The notes under the pieces: generated by a model
What the model was told of the DNA's origin: nothing
Seen by the model: only the letters and a program-made list of their open reading frames with translations
Databases searched by the model: none
In this document: positions 60,701 to 64,000 of the stretch, piece by piece
Layout of the letters: each line of letters begins with the position of its first letter
How positions within the stretch are numbered: the first letter of the stretch is position 1
Translations under genes and position numbers: made by a program
Origin: Acanthopleura granulata
Lineage: Eukaryota > Mollusca > Polyplacophora > Chitonida > Chitonidae
Length of the DNA stretch: 64,000 bases
Assembly: GCA_016165875.1 (NCBI GenBank)
Contig: JABBOT010000004.1
Span: 4,719,351-4,783,350 of the forward strand
Reading direction: 5' to 3'

Positions 60701-62348
60701 TGTAAGATTTCAAACAAACAGAGAACCATCTTTCAATGTACCATTACTGAAAAAAACATGTCACAAAGATGTCTCCTCATAAAGAGGGCCATCACGACCT
60801 AATATTTACCTTCTGCAAACAAACCTACACCTAAAACACTAGGCAGACTGCTTCATTATAAAGTGATATATTATACTAACATTAAGCTGACCAGTGCCTG
60901 GTCTCTCCTTTACAGAGTACCATATGAAAGAACTGTTGAGACTTTCAGTCTTATGGCTTGGGTTTCTCTCAATATGCCAAAGACAGAATTGGGATCTCTT
61001 CCCATTGACCGATTTATTTATTTGATTGGTGTTTTATGCCGCACTCAACAATCTTTCACTTATACGACGGCGGCCAGCATTATGGTGGGTGGAACAGAGC
61101 CCGGGGATAACCCACGACCATCTGCAGGTTGCTGGCAGACATTCTCAGGCACGGCTGACAAGAACTCACAGCAACCGTATTGGTTGGAGGCTTCTCGGTC
61201 ATTCCCCTGCCTATTTCCATTCAGACAGTCACTCTGACAAAACAGTGTGGGTGTTATTTTTACATGATAGCTTGGCTATCCCAAACAACGAAACAATGCA
61301 AATGTGCCAGATATTATTGTCTTGGTATGCTAAGGCTGAGAGCTTTACACACACATTACATGATCTGGCGTCAGCTGCAGGGAAAGCATATGAACTTCAT
61401 TATACATGCATGATGACTTCTACATGTATGCACATGTATCTTGAAGCATATAATGCACTGATTTTGTACCTTTGCTCTTAGAAATCTATCAAAATGCATA
61501 CTGTTTTAGTTCTTGCTCAAATTATGTTAAATAATCCTACAGTTTAAATAATTAATGAAATGTGATCTTTTTTGTCCTCTATTTTTAGACTAACATTTTC
61601 TAACATGTATAAGTACAAGTCACCTCTTCAGTCTTGGGTGGTAAACTGTCTTTAAAGGTAAGCTCTCAATAGCTGACCTAAGAGTTAATCAATTAATCCG
61701 ATCATGCAGATTTATGAATAAGTCAAAACCACCAGCAGGGGGAGAACAATGGAGAGAGAGAACTAAGCCAACATATAAAACAAAATGGCAACCAGTGATG
61801 ACAGAAAGTATCCATAAAATGGAATTACAAGACAGTAAATAACCCCTCCCACCACAAATGAAAGATAACAGTGTTCAATTCATTTTTCCATTTCTGCACT
61901 ATTTCCAAATGCTGAATATTTATGACCACAATTTAAAAGCTAAATTTCATGAATCGCTTTAAAACATGACCGGTTTAAGGCAATGTAGCTATCCATTAGC
62001 TATCTATGAAACTGTGCACCTGCATCTCTGGGGCTTATCAAACATGTATTAGAACAACTCTTTCCTTTTAAGTGATTTACAGTCAGATATGTTTAAATGG
62101 GTGTTCAGTTGTTTTTTTTTTTTAAATCATATAAAATCGTCTGTTATATATTAAGAATGTTATTTCAATCAGCCCACATGCAACAGCGATATTTCTAAAA
62201 ACTGTGTACATAGTAAACTTACACCACGTACAGAGTAAGGTTTGGAATCCACAAAGCTGTCTTGTTTGTGGGGATTTCTTTTCTTCCGCATCATGTACCT
62301 CTGTATGAGGAACTCCTTAAATAATTCCTGTTCCCAACTGGACCGAGG
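21655..62348 (-). CDS. CSPP1: CSPP1 orthologue (centrosome and spindle pole associated protein 1), 5'-partial, about 36 exons
   Basis: The gene encodes a coiled-coil microtubule-associated protein; vertebrate CSPP1 acts at centrosomes, spindle poles and the ciliary axoneme, and its loss causes Joubert-type ciliopathy (known for the family). Exons join in frame to about 1135 residues. Matches in order are: YEEILQKKQQEENRYR; KKDAYRHELEQQM; DPEKHPDRL; YQAELQKQIEEQ; a Lys/Arg/Glu helix; YNPFGRGGGGAP; YARGGHGIFG; two coiled-coil exons (about residues 645-748); SPPVPAVKNK and SPVVPSLRKN; DVLNQLAAMRRQLQ; FDIFEGAR; NIKEFNKLK; SDSAFID; ASLNVD with KNEDRLKRL; and LADPDDV...WMRPG before the TAG at 21655-21657. 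The N-terminus lies beyond base 64000. Human CSPP1 is about 1250 residues, so little is missing. Weak points: exon 40235-40281 is a phase-based guess, and the 5' border of exon 30113-30187 is uncertain. Confidence 0.93.
22297..22366 (-). CDS. CSPP1: CSPP1 exon (LADPDDV)
   Basis: The acceptor is TATTTGTAG|GTGATG and the donor is AACAG|GTGAGA. It encodes DDVSLADPDDVLDRFMARQR then HN, matching DDESSLVDPDDIM of vertebrate CSPP1. It takes one base from exon 25422-25539 and leaves AG. Confidence 0.9.
22526..22610 (-). repeat. Possible second SINE-like family
   Basis: GGTTTAATGCCACATTGGCA followed by TTTCAGCCATATCGTGGTGG differs from the main SINE but resembles an interspersed repeat common in gastropod/bivalve DNA. 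A shorter relative may lie at about 33955-33985. Confidence 0.35.
22675..22800 (-). repeat. SINE fragment, minus orientation
   Basis: TTGATTGGTGTTTTATGCCA then ACATTATGGTTGGAGCAGGG and GGTTGCTGGCAGACTGAC give the tail, middle and head blocks in reverse order. Confidence 0.65.
24769..24786. repeat. (TA)9 microsatellite
   Basis: A TATATATATA run inside the intron before the DPDD exon. Confidence 0.9.
25282..25421 (-). CDS. CSPP1: Alternative CSPP1 C-terminus by read-through of the donor
   Basis: The sequence continues the frame of exon 25422-25539 past its GTACAT donor with TLNSKISDLREASHDVQETL, TEQEDLSVYALD and a short tail, then TAG. The segment looks like a coiled coil rather than random intron sequence. 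It may be a retained-intron or alternative-terminal isoform that lacks the conserved DPDD and WMRPG exons. Confidence 0.4.
25422..25539 (-). CDS. CSPP1: CSPP1 exon (ASLNVD / KNEDRLKRL)
   Basis: The acceptor is TTTCTACAG|TACAAT and the donor is ATGACAG|GTACAT. It encodes YNEDNLSLNSNILGSEASLN, then VDRISKKNEDRLKRLKQMT, matching SSVNVDELRVRNEERMRRL. If the donor is ignored the frame stays open another 46 codons to a TAG at 25282-25284. Confidence 0.9.
25834..25937 (-). CDS. CSPP1: CSPP1 exon
   Basis: The acceptor is TTATGACAG|ATTTCA and the donor is TCTAGG|GTAAGG. It encodes DFNGMSNFPDDFDDLPRRND and SARQRRREKPSYSSR. The SARQRRR block matches the SARERRR of vertebrate CSPP1. Confidence 0.9.
26437..26544 (-). 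CDS. CSPP1: CSPP1 exon (SDSAFI)
   Basis: The acceptor is TTTTACCAG|GTGTGT and the donor is TTATAG|GTATGT. It encodes VYEQELPNMAPHDLGLTRKE and PQALLQSDSAFI, matching LLESDSAFI of vertebrate CSPP1. Confidence 0.92.
27521..27652 (-). CDS. CSPP1: CSPP1 exon
   Basis: The acceptor is TTTTGCCCAG|GAGGAT and the donor is TACAGAA|GTAAGG. It encodes GSESRRGVRESYPETPQTN and MDLEAQQLALIQNQEDALRN. Skipping the donor would reach a stop at 27477-27479, which makes the splice model preferable. Confidence 0.88.
27950..28077 (-). CDS. CSPP1: CSPP1 exon (FDIFEGAR / NIKEFNKLK)
   Basis: The acceptor is an uninterrupted T run of 18 followed by AG|GCGACG; the donor is AAAG|GTTTGT. It encodes RREPEFDIFEGARNRAPVSV and NTSNIKEFNKLKNK, matching IFDMARHRL and NVHDFNELK in vertebrate CSPP1. 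Confidence 0.92.
28080..28097 (+). repeat. A(18) homopolymer forming a splice-acceptor pyrimidine tract
   Basis: Eighteen consecutive A on the plus strand act as an all-T polypyrimidine tract for the CSPP1 exon 27950-28077. It is prone to length variation. Confidence 0.85.
28513..28568 (-). CDS. CSPP1: CSPP1 exon, 56 nt
   Basis: The acceptor is TGTTCTCAG|GATGAC and the donor is GTTCC|GTAAGT. It encodes DDYEVYDPRLVVQRPPVV and leaves CC for a Pro codon completed by the next exon. Confidence 0.88.
28913..29001 (-). CDS. CSPP1: CSPP1 exon (DVLNQLAAMRRQLQ helix)
   Basis: The acceptor is GTTGTCCCAG|GTGCTG and the donor is CAAAAG|GTAAAA. It encodes ADVLNQLAAMRRQLQTERAR then VENALDRQK, matching the MELSEMRKQLRSEERRLQ helix of vertebrate CSPP1. 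Confidence 0.92.
29098..29200 (-). repeat. SINE fragment, minus orientation
   Basis: TGTTTGAATGTTGCTTAACA marks the tail in reverse, and TGGATGGAGGAAACCAGAGT marks the middle block. It lies between two CSPP1 exons. Confidence 0.55.
29416..29464 (-). CDS. CSPP1: CSPP1 exon with NAGNAG acceptor
   Basis: The acceptor is TTTTTGCAG|CAGGCG and the donor is CTAGCA|GTGAGT. It encodes QAPDSMSSESRPPRAS. The tandem CAGCAG could yield isoforms with or without the first Gln. Confidence 0.82.
29839..29910 (-). CDS. CSPP1: CSPP1 exon (second SPVVP..KN motif)
   Basis: The acceptor is GTTAACAG|GAACAG and the donor is ACACAG|GTAATG. It encodes EQRGNSPVVPSLRKNSAPAL then PKTQ, matching the SPPVPARKN motif of vertebrate CSPP1. 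Phase 0 at both ends. Confidence 0.88.
30113..30187 (-). CDS. CSPP1: CSPP1 exon with uncertain 5' border
   Basis: The donor is ATACAG|GTAGCA. The frame YVVDVIDILRIQKENANQSN then DQVIQ leads in phase 0 into the next exon. The only phase-0 acceptor is TGCAGTCAAG|TATGTA, which lacks a pyrimidine tract. The frame stays open for another 16 codons upstream, so a longer exon or another acceptor is possible. Confidence 0.6.
30345..30530 (-). repeat. Near full-length SINE, minus orientation
   Basis: On the minus strand a B box (GTTCAAGTCCAGCTCCTGC, near 30515) is followed by CATACATGGGAAGGTCTACC, GCTCGGATGCCCCCAACCAT and a worn tail (GAATGTTCTTCAGTATGATG). The A box is not clear. Confidence 0.65.
31341..31391 (-). 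CDS. CSPP1: CSPP1 exon, 51 nt
   Basis: The acceptor is GCTTTGTAG|GATGAA and the donor is AATCTG|GTAACC. It encodes DEDLSTDATAMLSHLNL. Phase 0 at both ends. It has no strong conservation but clean splice sites. Confidence 0.75.
31392..34986 (-). other. CSPP1 intron (3.6 kb)
   Basis: It is AT-rich and has several homopolymer runs (for example A runs at about 33079-33095 and a T run at about 33106-33115). It has a possible fragment of a second repeat family at about 33955-33985 (CATTAATGCCACATCAGC). No coding signal was seen. Confidence 0.45.
34987..35040 (-). CDS. CSPP1: CSPP1 exon (SPPVPAVKNK)
   Basis: The acceptor is TTGTTTTCAG|GCAGAG and the donor is GCTATG|GTAAAA. It encodes AERPSSPPVPAVKNKRAM, matching the PSPIVPALQNK motif that follows the coiled coil in vertebrate CSPP1. 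Confidence 0.92.
35221..35400 (-). repeat. Near full-length SINE, minus orientation
   Basis: Read on the minus strand it has a tRNA A box (TGGCTTGGTTGGCTAAGG, near 35395), a B-box-like block (GTCCAATCCAGCTC, near 35340), and a tail ending in TTAAACACCAATCAAATA at 35221. The middle is diverged. This copy best shows the tRNA-derived structure of the family. Confidence 0.7.
35469..35630 (-). CDS. CSPP1: CSPP1 exon (coiled coil 2)
   Basis: The acceptor is ATCCTGCAG|GCCAGA and the donor is TTCAAT|GTAAGT. It encodes ARRKNEEIRQLAEEKKRQAE then EQRKEQEERRLQELRERQEE, continuing the single long helix. Phase 0 at both ends. Confidence 0.94.
37095..37244 (-). CDS. CSPP1: CSPP1 exon (coiled coil 1)
   Basis: The acceptor is GTGTGTCAG|ATTGAG and the donor is GAGGAG|GTGAAT. 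It encodes IEDKRRREMEEREKLRQEEE then RENRRLQEQQTRIKQEFEEE, a charged helix matching the IEEKK...RRLAEQRARIQQEYEEEQ block of vertebrate CSPP1. The plus strand of this purine-rich exon is open by chance. Confidence 0.94.
37568..37621 (-). CDS. CSPP1: CSPP1 exon, 54 nt
   Basis: The acceptor is GTTGGCAG|ACCTAT and the donor is CAGCAG|GTCTGA. It encodes TYEEKTASDRYKDDLRQQ, leading into the long coiled coil. Phase 0 at both ends. Confidence 0.9.
38032..38204 (-). CDS. CSPP1: CSPP1 exon (YARGGHGIFG)
   Basis: The acceptor is GTTTACAG|CTGATC and the donor is CCTAAG|GTATGG. It encodes DLRHLRINGQSGSPSKHS, a Pro/Ser-rich linker, and TTYARGGHGIFGVPK. The last part matches the FARG..FG.P segment of vertebrate CSPP1. 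Confidence 0.93.
38419..38516 (-). CDS. CSPP1: CSPP1 exon (YNPFGRGGGGAP signature)
   Basis: The acceptor is GTTTTTCAG|ACTTGA and the donor is TTTAG|GTCAGT. It encodes LDKKWEEENKNYNPFGRGGG and GAPIKDSEGQTL. The YNP(W/F)G-(K/R)-GGGGAP motif is the clearest hallmark of the CSPP1 family. Confidence 0.96.
38879..38928 (-). CDS. CSPP1: CSPP1 exon (IEEQRLKKKREKEEQE)
   Basis: The acceptor is GTTGTCAG|ATTGAA and the donor is GAAAG|GTAAAA. It encodes a basic/acidic helix that continues YQAELQKQ directly into the next exon. Confidence 0.92.
39105..39228 (-). CDS. CSPP1: CSPP1 exon (start of YQ.EL..QI signature)
   Basis: The acceptor is CATTTTATAG|TTACAG and the donor is AAACAG|GTGCTC (weak). It encodes YSPRKVEGRRSVLPFPVGD, TKQKMDTQSYQAELQKQ. 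The last residues open the YQ-E-L-Q-Q-I coiled-coil signature conserved in CSPP1. Confidence 0.9.
39832..39898 (-). CDS. CSPP1: CSPP1 exon
   Basis: The acceptor is TTCATTGTAG|ATGATA and the donor is CCAAG|GTTTGT. It encodes DMPSVAHDVAPTITRVQFDE. It needs one base from upstream and leaves two (AG), which fit the following exon. Confidence 0.8.
40235..40281 (-). CDS. CSPP1: Candidate CSPP1 exon inferred from phase
   Basis: The acceptor is AACAACCCTAG|TGTTCA and the donor is GATTACA|GTGAGA. Its 47 bases are open in the needed frame (VQPYNWKHVLYLTDY). They convert the two-base remainder of the previous exon into the one base required by the next. No homology supports it, so treat it as a hypothesis. 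Confidence 0.35.
40790..40936 (-). CDS. CSPP1: CSPP1 exon (Gly-rich linker)
   Basis: The acceptor is GACATTTCAG|CTCCAG and the donor is AACTC|GTAAGT. It encodes RTDAILERRPDLGYSGGGGG, ILDRGWEGLIDRPRHPVR and TQPPPGYEN. It leaves two bases (TC), which do not fit the next clear exon. An internal GTATCT donor after GGAGGAG would fit and is an alternative end. Confidence 0.8.
41335..41577 (-). CDS. CSPP1: CSPP1 exon (DPEKHPDRL), 243 nt
   Basis: The acceptor is TTATTCAG|GGAAAA and the donor is CTCAG|GTTTGT. It encodes EKNQDWRVNATGFVDPEKHP and DRLRGLPVG. A variable Pro/Gln/Asn linker follows, ending NNINPYFSALDAL. DPEK.PDRL is shared with vertebrate CSPP1. Confidence 0.92.
42012..42108 (-). CDS. CSPP1: CSPP1 exon (basic helix KKDAYRHELEQQM)
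   Basis: The acceptor is CTTCTGACAG|GCCATG and the donor is AAGTG|GTAAGT. It encodes HEETSSAKRRKKDAYRHELE and QQMQDHVQAKKW. This corresponds to the KYRLELLEQM segment of vertebrate CSPP1. Confidence 0.92.
42109..44277 (-). other. CSPP1 intron (2.2 kb)
   Basis: It lies between the microexon and the KKDAYRHELEQQM exon. No coding signal was seen. The open frame on the plus strand at 42056-42424 overlaps the exon in the wrong sense and has no domain. Confidence 0.5.
44278..44292 (-). CDS. CSPP1: CSPP1 15-nt microexon (candidate cassette)
   Basis: The acceptor is AAATTTTGCAG|ATCCGA and the donor is AAGTTG|GTAGGT. With the G from the previous exon it encodes D-P-K-K-V and leaves G for the next exon. 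Splicing with or without it is in frame (LLI-DPKKV-GHEE or LLI-GHEE). The skipped form is the one that lines up with vertebrate CSPP1. Confidence 0.65.
44413..44964. mobile_element. Large imperfect inverted repeat (foldback element)
   Basis: The left arm, about 44413-44568, runs from AAGGAGAAGAAAACATT to CATCTCTTGGTATATATT. It matches in reverse the right arm, about 44806-44964, which runs from AATATATACCAAGAGATG to ATGTTTCCTTCTCCTT. Shared blocks include TGCCAAAATCAGAT, GATATAGT(C/G)TGTAATAT and AAATATTTTTGTATGG. The loop is about 237 bases with no coding sequence. It sits in the CSPP1 intron just before a microexon. Confidence 0.8.
45478..45574 (-). CDS. CSPP1: CSPP1 exon (Gln/Pro-rich linker)
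   Basis: The acceptor is GTTAATAG|GCCCCA and the donor is GATAG|GTAAGC. It encodes APLRQQQQNQAQNSPRRPRP and DPVDRPQATLLI, leaving one base (G). LLI+G aligns with the MLFG that precedes the basic helix in vertebrate CSPP1. Confidence 0.88.
45672..45845 (-). repeat. Diverged SINE, minus orientation
   Basis: On the plus strand GGTGTTTAATACCTTACTCA then AGAATTTTTCACA marks the tail. At the far end the minus strand has a tRNA A-box-like TAGCTCAGTTAG, suggesting an almost full-length but worn copy. Confidence 0.5.
47030..47120 (-). repeat. Degenerate SINE fragment, minus orientation
   Basis: GCTGCACTCAAGATATTTTC then GGTGATGGTCAGTATTATGA and CTAGAGGAAACCAAAGTGCA correspond to worn tail and middle blocks. 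Confidence 0.45.
47329..47388 (-). CDS. CSPP1: CSPP1 exon, 60 nt
   Basis: The acceptor is CTATCGTAG|TTAAAT and the donor is GCAGAG|GTAAGG. It encodes LNNMRDSLVKAADDSETEAE. Phase 0 at both ends. Confidence 0.8.
47773..47859 (-). CDS. CSPP1: CSPP1 exon
   Basis: The acceptor is CATATTGCAG|CCTTCA and the donor is AATGCA|GTAAGT. It encodes PSRTNRDKSLLEDDDWLRPQ then QMKNDLYNA. Phase 0 at both ends. Confidence 0.85.
48132..48207 (-). CDS. CSPP1: CSPP1 exon
   Basis: The acceptor is CAAAAACAG|GCGCTA and the donor is GCTGAT|GTAAGT. It encodes RYDDPELTRPKPKLTSRDID then LYGAD. It enters with one base (needs the two bases AG left by the previous exon) and ends in phase 0. Confidence 0.85.
48684..48700. 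repeat. (AC)n microsatellite
   Basis: A run of ACACACACACACACACA in the CSPP1 intron between exons 51528-51658 and 48132-48207. Confidence 0.9.
50003..50545. mobile_element. Foldback/MITE-like inverted-repeat element
   Basis: The left end GCACAAAGGGAACG (50003) pairs with the right end CGATCCCTTTGTGC (to about 50544). The match continues inward over roughly 160 bases with substitutions (TATTATAAACCC against GGTGATTTATAATC; ACTTACACAAAGG against CACTTTGTGTAAGGTG). No transposase frame lies between the arms, so it would be non-autonomous. Confidence 0.6.
51528..51658 (-). CDS. CSPP1: CSPP1 exon (YEEILQKKQQEENRYR)
   Basis: The acceptor is GTTGTAG|ACTGGT and the donor is TACAG|GTCAGT. It encodes TGLGLDDDRSWLQEE and ATPTYEEILQKKQQEENRYR. 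This matches the AYEELLNQRRLEEDRYR segment of vertebrate CSPP1. Confidence 0.9.
52223..52313 (-). other. Possible alternative CSPP1 exon (91 nt, frame-breaking)
   Basis: The acceptor is TTTACACCCCCAG|GTCAAA and the donor is GATCAG|GTTTGT. The frame SKYGRRHQKITKALWHCKNQ then PWLFANEADQ flows in phase 0 into exon 51528-51658. It needs two bases from upstream, but exon 56085-56189 ends in phase 0. Skipping it restores the frame, so it is probably not in the main isoform. Confidence 0.3.
55629..55813. mobile_element. Small MITE-like element with 45-bp inverted ends
   Basis: The left end AGCCAGAGAGACACGGTTTG continues GTTAACTCAGATCATACTTT. The right end (reverse complement of AAAAAGTATGCTTGACCTCA with GTTAACCAAGCAGTGTCTCT) mirrors it over about 45 bases. 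The centre is about 95 bases without a frame. A related piece occurs at 63510-63580. Confidence 0.6.
56085..56189 (-). CDS. CSPP1: CSPP1 exon (REYREVIRVM helix and acidic tail)
   Basis: The acceptor is AATGAAAG|GCAAAG (weak pyrimidine tract) and the donor is TCT|GTGAGT. It encodes AKQRKHDLNREYREVIRVMN then MSDEESEEPDVKPYS. Phase 0 at both ends; it joins directly to exon 51528-51658. Confidence 0.8.
57301..57342 (-). CDS. CSPP1: CSPP1 exon, 42 nt
   Basis: The acceptor is AACTTTCAG|AAGCAT and the donor is CAACAG|GTAAGG. It encodes KHEGRNPEVSRRQQ. It is short and in phase 0, so it could be skipped without a frame change. Confidence 0.75.
59133..59225 (-). CDS. CSPP1: CSPP1 exon (KKRNEEYNEF helix)
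   Basis: The acceptor is TTTTGTAG|CAAGAG and the donor is CCT|GTAAGT. It encodes KKRNEEYNEFQREKERARN, resembling the N-terminal RNKEYNQFL segment of vertebrate CSPP1. Phase 0 at both ends. Confidence 0.85.
59226..62222 (-). other. CSPP1 intron (3.0 kb)
   Basis: It contains a well-preserved SINE (61013-61210) and several ACATGTACATGT palindromes (for example near 60190). No coding signal was seen. Confidence 0.5.
61013..61210 (-). repeat. SINE, minus orientation, well preserved
   Basis: On the plus strand it starts TATTTATTTGATTGGTGTTT then TATGCCGCACTCAACAATCT. It continues TATACGACGGCGGCCAGCAT, GGTGGGTGGAACAGAGCCCG, CCCACGACCATCTGCAGGTT and GCTGGCAGACATTCTCAGGC. This is one of the cleanest copies. 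Confidence 0.85.
62223..62348 (-). CDS. CSPP1: CSPP1 first exon seen in window
   Basis: The minus-strand acceptor is TGCTGACAG|CCTCGG and the donor is CGTGGT|GTAAGT, phase 0 at both ends. It encodes WEQELFKEFLIQRYMMRKKR and HKQDSFVDSKPYSVRG, a basic helix followed by a linker. Since the acceptor is clear, an upstream exon must exist outside the window. Confidence 0.8.
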
Positions 62349-64000
62349 CTGTCAGCAGATAGTAACATTTTCATCACATCAGAAAAAATTATTTTATAAC
62401 ATCACTAATACTCAAAAAATTCCCCAATTCAATCAATGTTAAATTGAGGATCAAAAATGATTTTCACTTAACGTTCTCTGAGTCTGTATATAAACACATA
62501 TTTGCACGTGTAACTTTTTGGTGTAGATTTCCTTGGTGTAGATGAGGATACCTTGTAGTCTACAATTACAGATAATCTATGATATTTAGTTCAATACCAG
62601 ACAACTGTACTAACCTAACTACATTGAGCATTCCTGGTTTATCTCCGGTATGCAGACATATTAGTTTTTCTACAAGTCAGTATGACAACATGTTACTATA
62701 TGATGTTAATGAAGAAGGTTTCAGTATGTAACAAGGAATGTACAAATGTCACACCAGCAACTGTACAAGTCCTTAGTCAATGGTTCCAATTTAAGCAGAA
62801 ATTGACTGATAGGTAATTCTTAAACAACAAAAAAAAATTGTTTCATAAACAGTAGAAAATGTAGAAATATGACATGAATTCAAACAGAGATTAATATTCC
62901 ATATGTATGTACTAGGCTACTTCACAATGGAAGCCACGATATCAATTATTATAATTTCATTACAAGTCATATAAGTGCTAGATATCAACAGACTTCTGAG
63001 AGAACTACACAAGAAAACAGCTTTCAAACTGTTACAACAGTTAGCTAAATAGAGTAGAAGTCAAATCCTGACTGATAATGAGGGTCTACTTTTAAAAATT
63101 CATTACATAACTACATAGATAAGAACCATCTAGTTCTTTCTGAACATCAACATAGCAACTGAACACCATTGTTTGGTAAAGTTTATAGTTAGACTAACAG
63201 AAACTGACCCGAATTTGCATGAGTGCCTAGTCGAGGTTATTATGCACTAGGGTTAGTACATTTTTACATTTTTTTCTCCTGTCTGTCAACATTAGATGCA
63301 CCGTTTGTGTACAAGGGAGGCTACTCTTATGATATCGCTACTAGGAAAATGGCAAACACAGCATCATAATTTATCACTGGCGTTAATATTTTGGGATCGC
63401 TTCCTTGTCATGTCTGTATTGAAGATATGTATCAAGACAGGTGTACGCATGTTACGATGAGAAGCAGGAATAAAATGTTACGGACTTATGAGTGATAACG
63501 CATGTTTGGTTTGAGTTAACCAAGCACCATCTCTGTGGCTAATTAGTACAGGGTCGAGCCACAGAGACATTGAGTCTATACCTGACTTTATTGTGTGAAC
63601 GAAAGGTGTGTAATTAGAAATCGTACAAATGTAGGAGATGATGAAAATTTGACATAGGAGAAGTCCATTAGGACTTTGACGTTATGCCGAGGGTACTTTT
63701 CTCTACTTGTATTGATTACACAATACGCACATGAAAAGTAAACAATAAGAAAGAAATTCGGGGAAACAAAAACTGAAAAGTGGGTACTCAAAAATAGTGG
63801 GTACTAGCATTAAAAGATACTTTCGGAGCCCTGATAAGGTATAAATACCAGTATAAGTAGTTCACAATAAGAATTTTCTTTTCTTTTAAAACCCCTGTTT
63901 TGTCCTGGAATATTTGTCTAATCCATCATATAAATGCTTCAAATTTGCTGTTGCACATACAGACTGATATGTGCAGATGTTGCTACATATAGCATGGACA
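62349..64000. other. Intron or 5' region of CSPP1 beyond the last visible exon
   Basis: No exon with splice sites and homology was found on either strand. It contains a hairpin-bearing repeat at 63510-63580 related to the element at 55629-55813. Missing N-terminal CSPP1 exons should lie further right. Confidence 0.5.
63510..63580. repeat. Repeat with internal hairpin, related to 55629-55813
   Basis: TTGAGTTAACCAAGCACCAT is shared with the right end of the 55629-55813 element. TCTCTGTGGCT and AGCCACAGAGA form an 11-bp perfect stem around a loop of about 18 bases. Confidence 0.55.

Noticed and set aside
61026..61481. 151-codon plus-strand frame
   Set aside because: Its first half is the reverse of a SINE and the rest has no homology; no coding evidence.

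Overview
The window is nuclear DNA from an animal, most likely a lophotrochozoan (mollusc, less likely brachiopod). The DNA is AT-rich, and its genes are broken into short exons with GT-AG introns. It contains many diverged copies of a tRNA-derived SINE whose 3' tail (TTGAGTACGGCGTAAAACACC followed by CAAATAAATAAA) resembles the Nin-DC/RUDI type described from molluscs. The short palindrome TACATGTA recurs throughout. I see no bacterial features, rRNA gene, intact tRNA gene or CRISPR array.

Region 1-3552 is intergenic or 5' flanking DNA with one SINE and an old direct duplication. Region 3553-14534 (+) is a complete 12-exon gene for a DEG/ENaC-type (degenerin/ASIC/FaNaC-like) trimeric sodium channel. 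The exons join in frame to 588 residues with both membrane segments, the FPxVxICN motif, the cysteine-rich ectodomain and a G-x-S pore motif.

Region 14535-21654 is a gene-poor interval with a 111-bp tandem duplication and SINE relics. It separates two convergent genes.

Region 21655-62348 (-) is a roughly 41-kb, roughly 36-exon gene that I recognise as the orthologue of CSPP1 (centrosome and spindle pole associated protein 1), a microtubule-binding protein of centrosomes, spindle and cilia. It is 5'-incomplete: exons for the N-terminus lie beyond base 64000. The exons I could phase give about 1135 residues. Key matches are the DPEKxPDRL segment, the YQ.EL..QI..(basic coiled coil)..YNPFGRGGGGAP signature, the long Glu/Arg/Lys coiled coil, two SPPVPA.KN-type motifs, the DSAFI and SLNVD...KNEDRLKRL motifs and the C-terminal DPDD...WMRPG segment.

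The two genes are not a functional unit: one encodes a plasma-membrane cation channel, the other a ciliary/centrosomal protein. The most interesting points are inside CSPP1. There is a 15-nt cassette-like microexon with a roughly 550-bp foldback element about 120 nt upstream of its acceptor in the transcript. There are two competing C-termini, one by splicing and one by read-through of a donor. One exon junction cannot be phased without a further candidate exon, and there is a frame-breaking candidate exon. In the channel gene, the His of the N-terminal HG gating motif appears to be Val, and exon 2 adds a very acidic, tyrosine-rich ectodomain segment. I saw nothing that amounts to a wholly new biological system. 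All exon borders were read by eye and lack transcript support.
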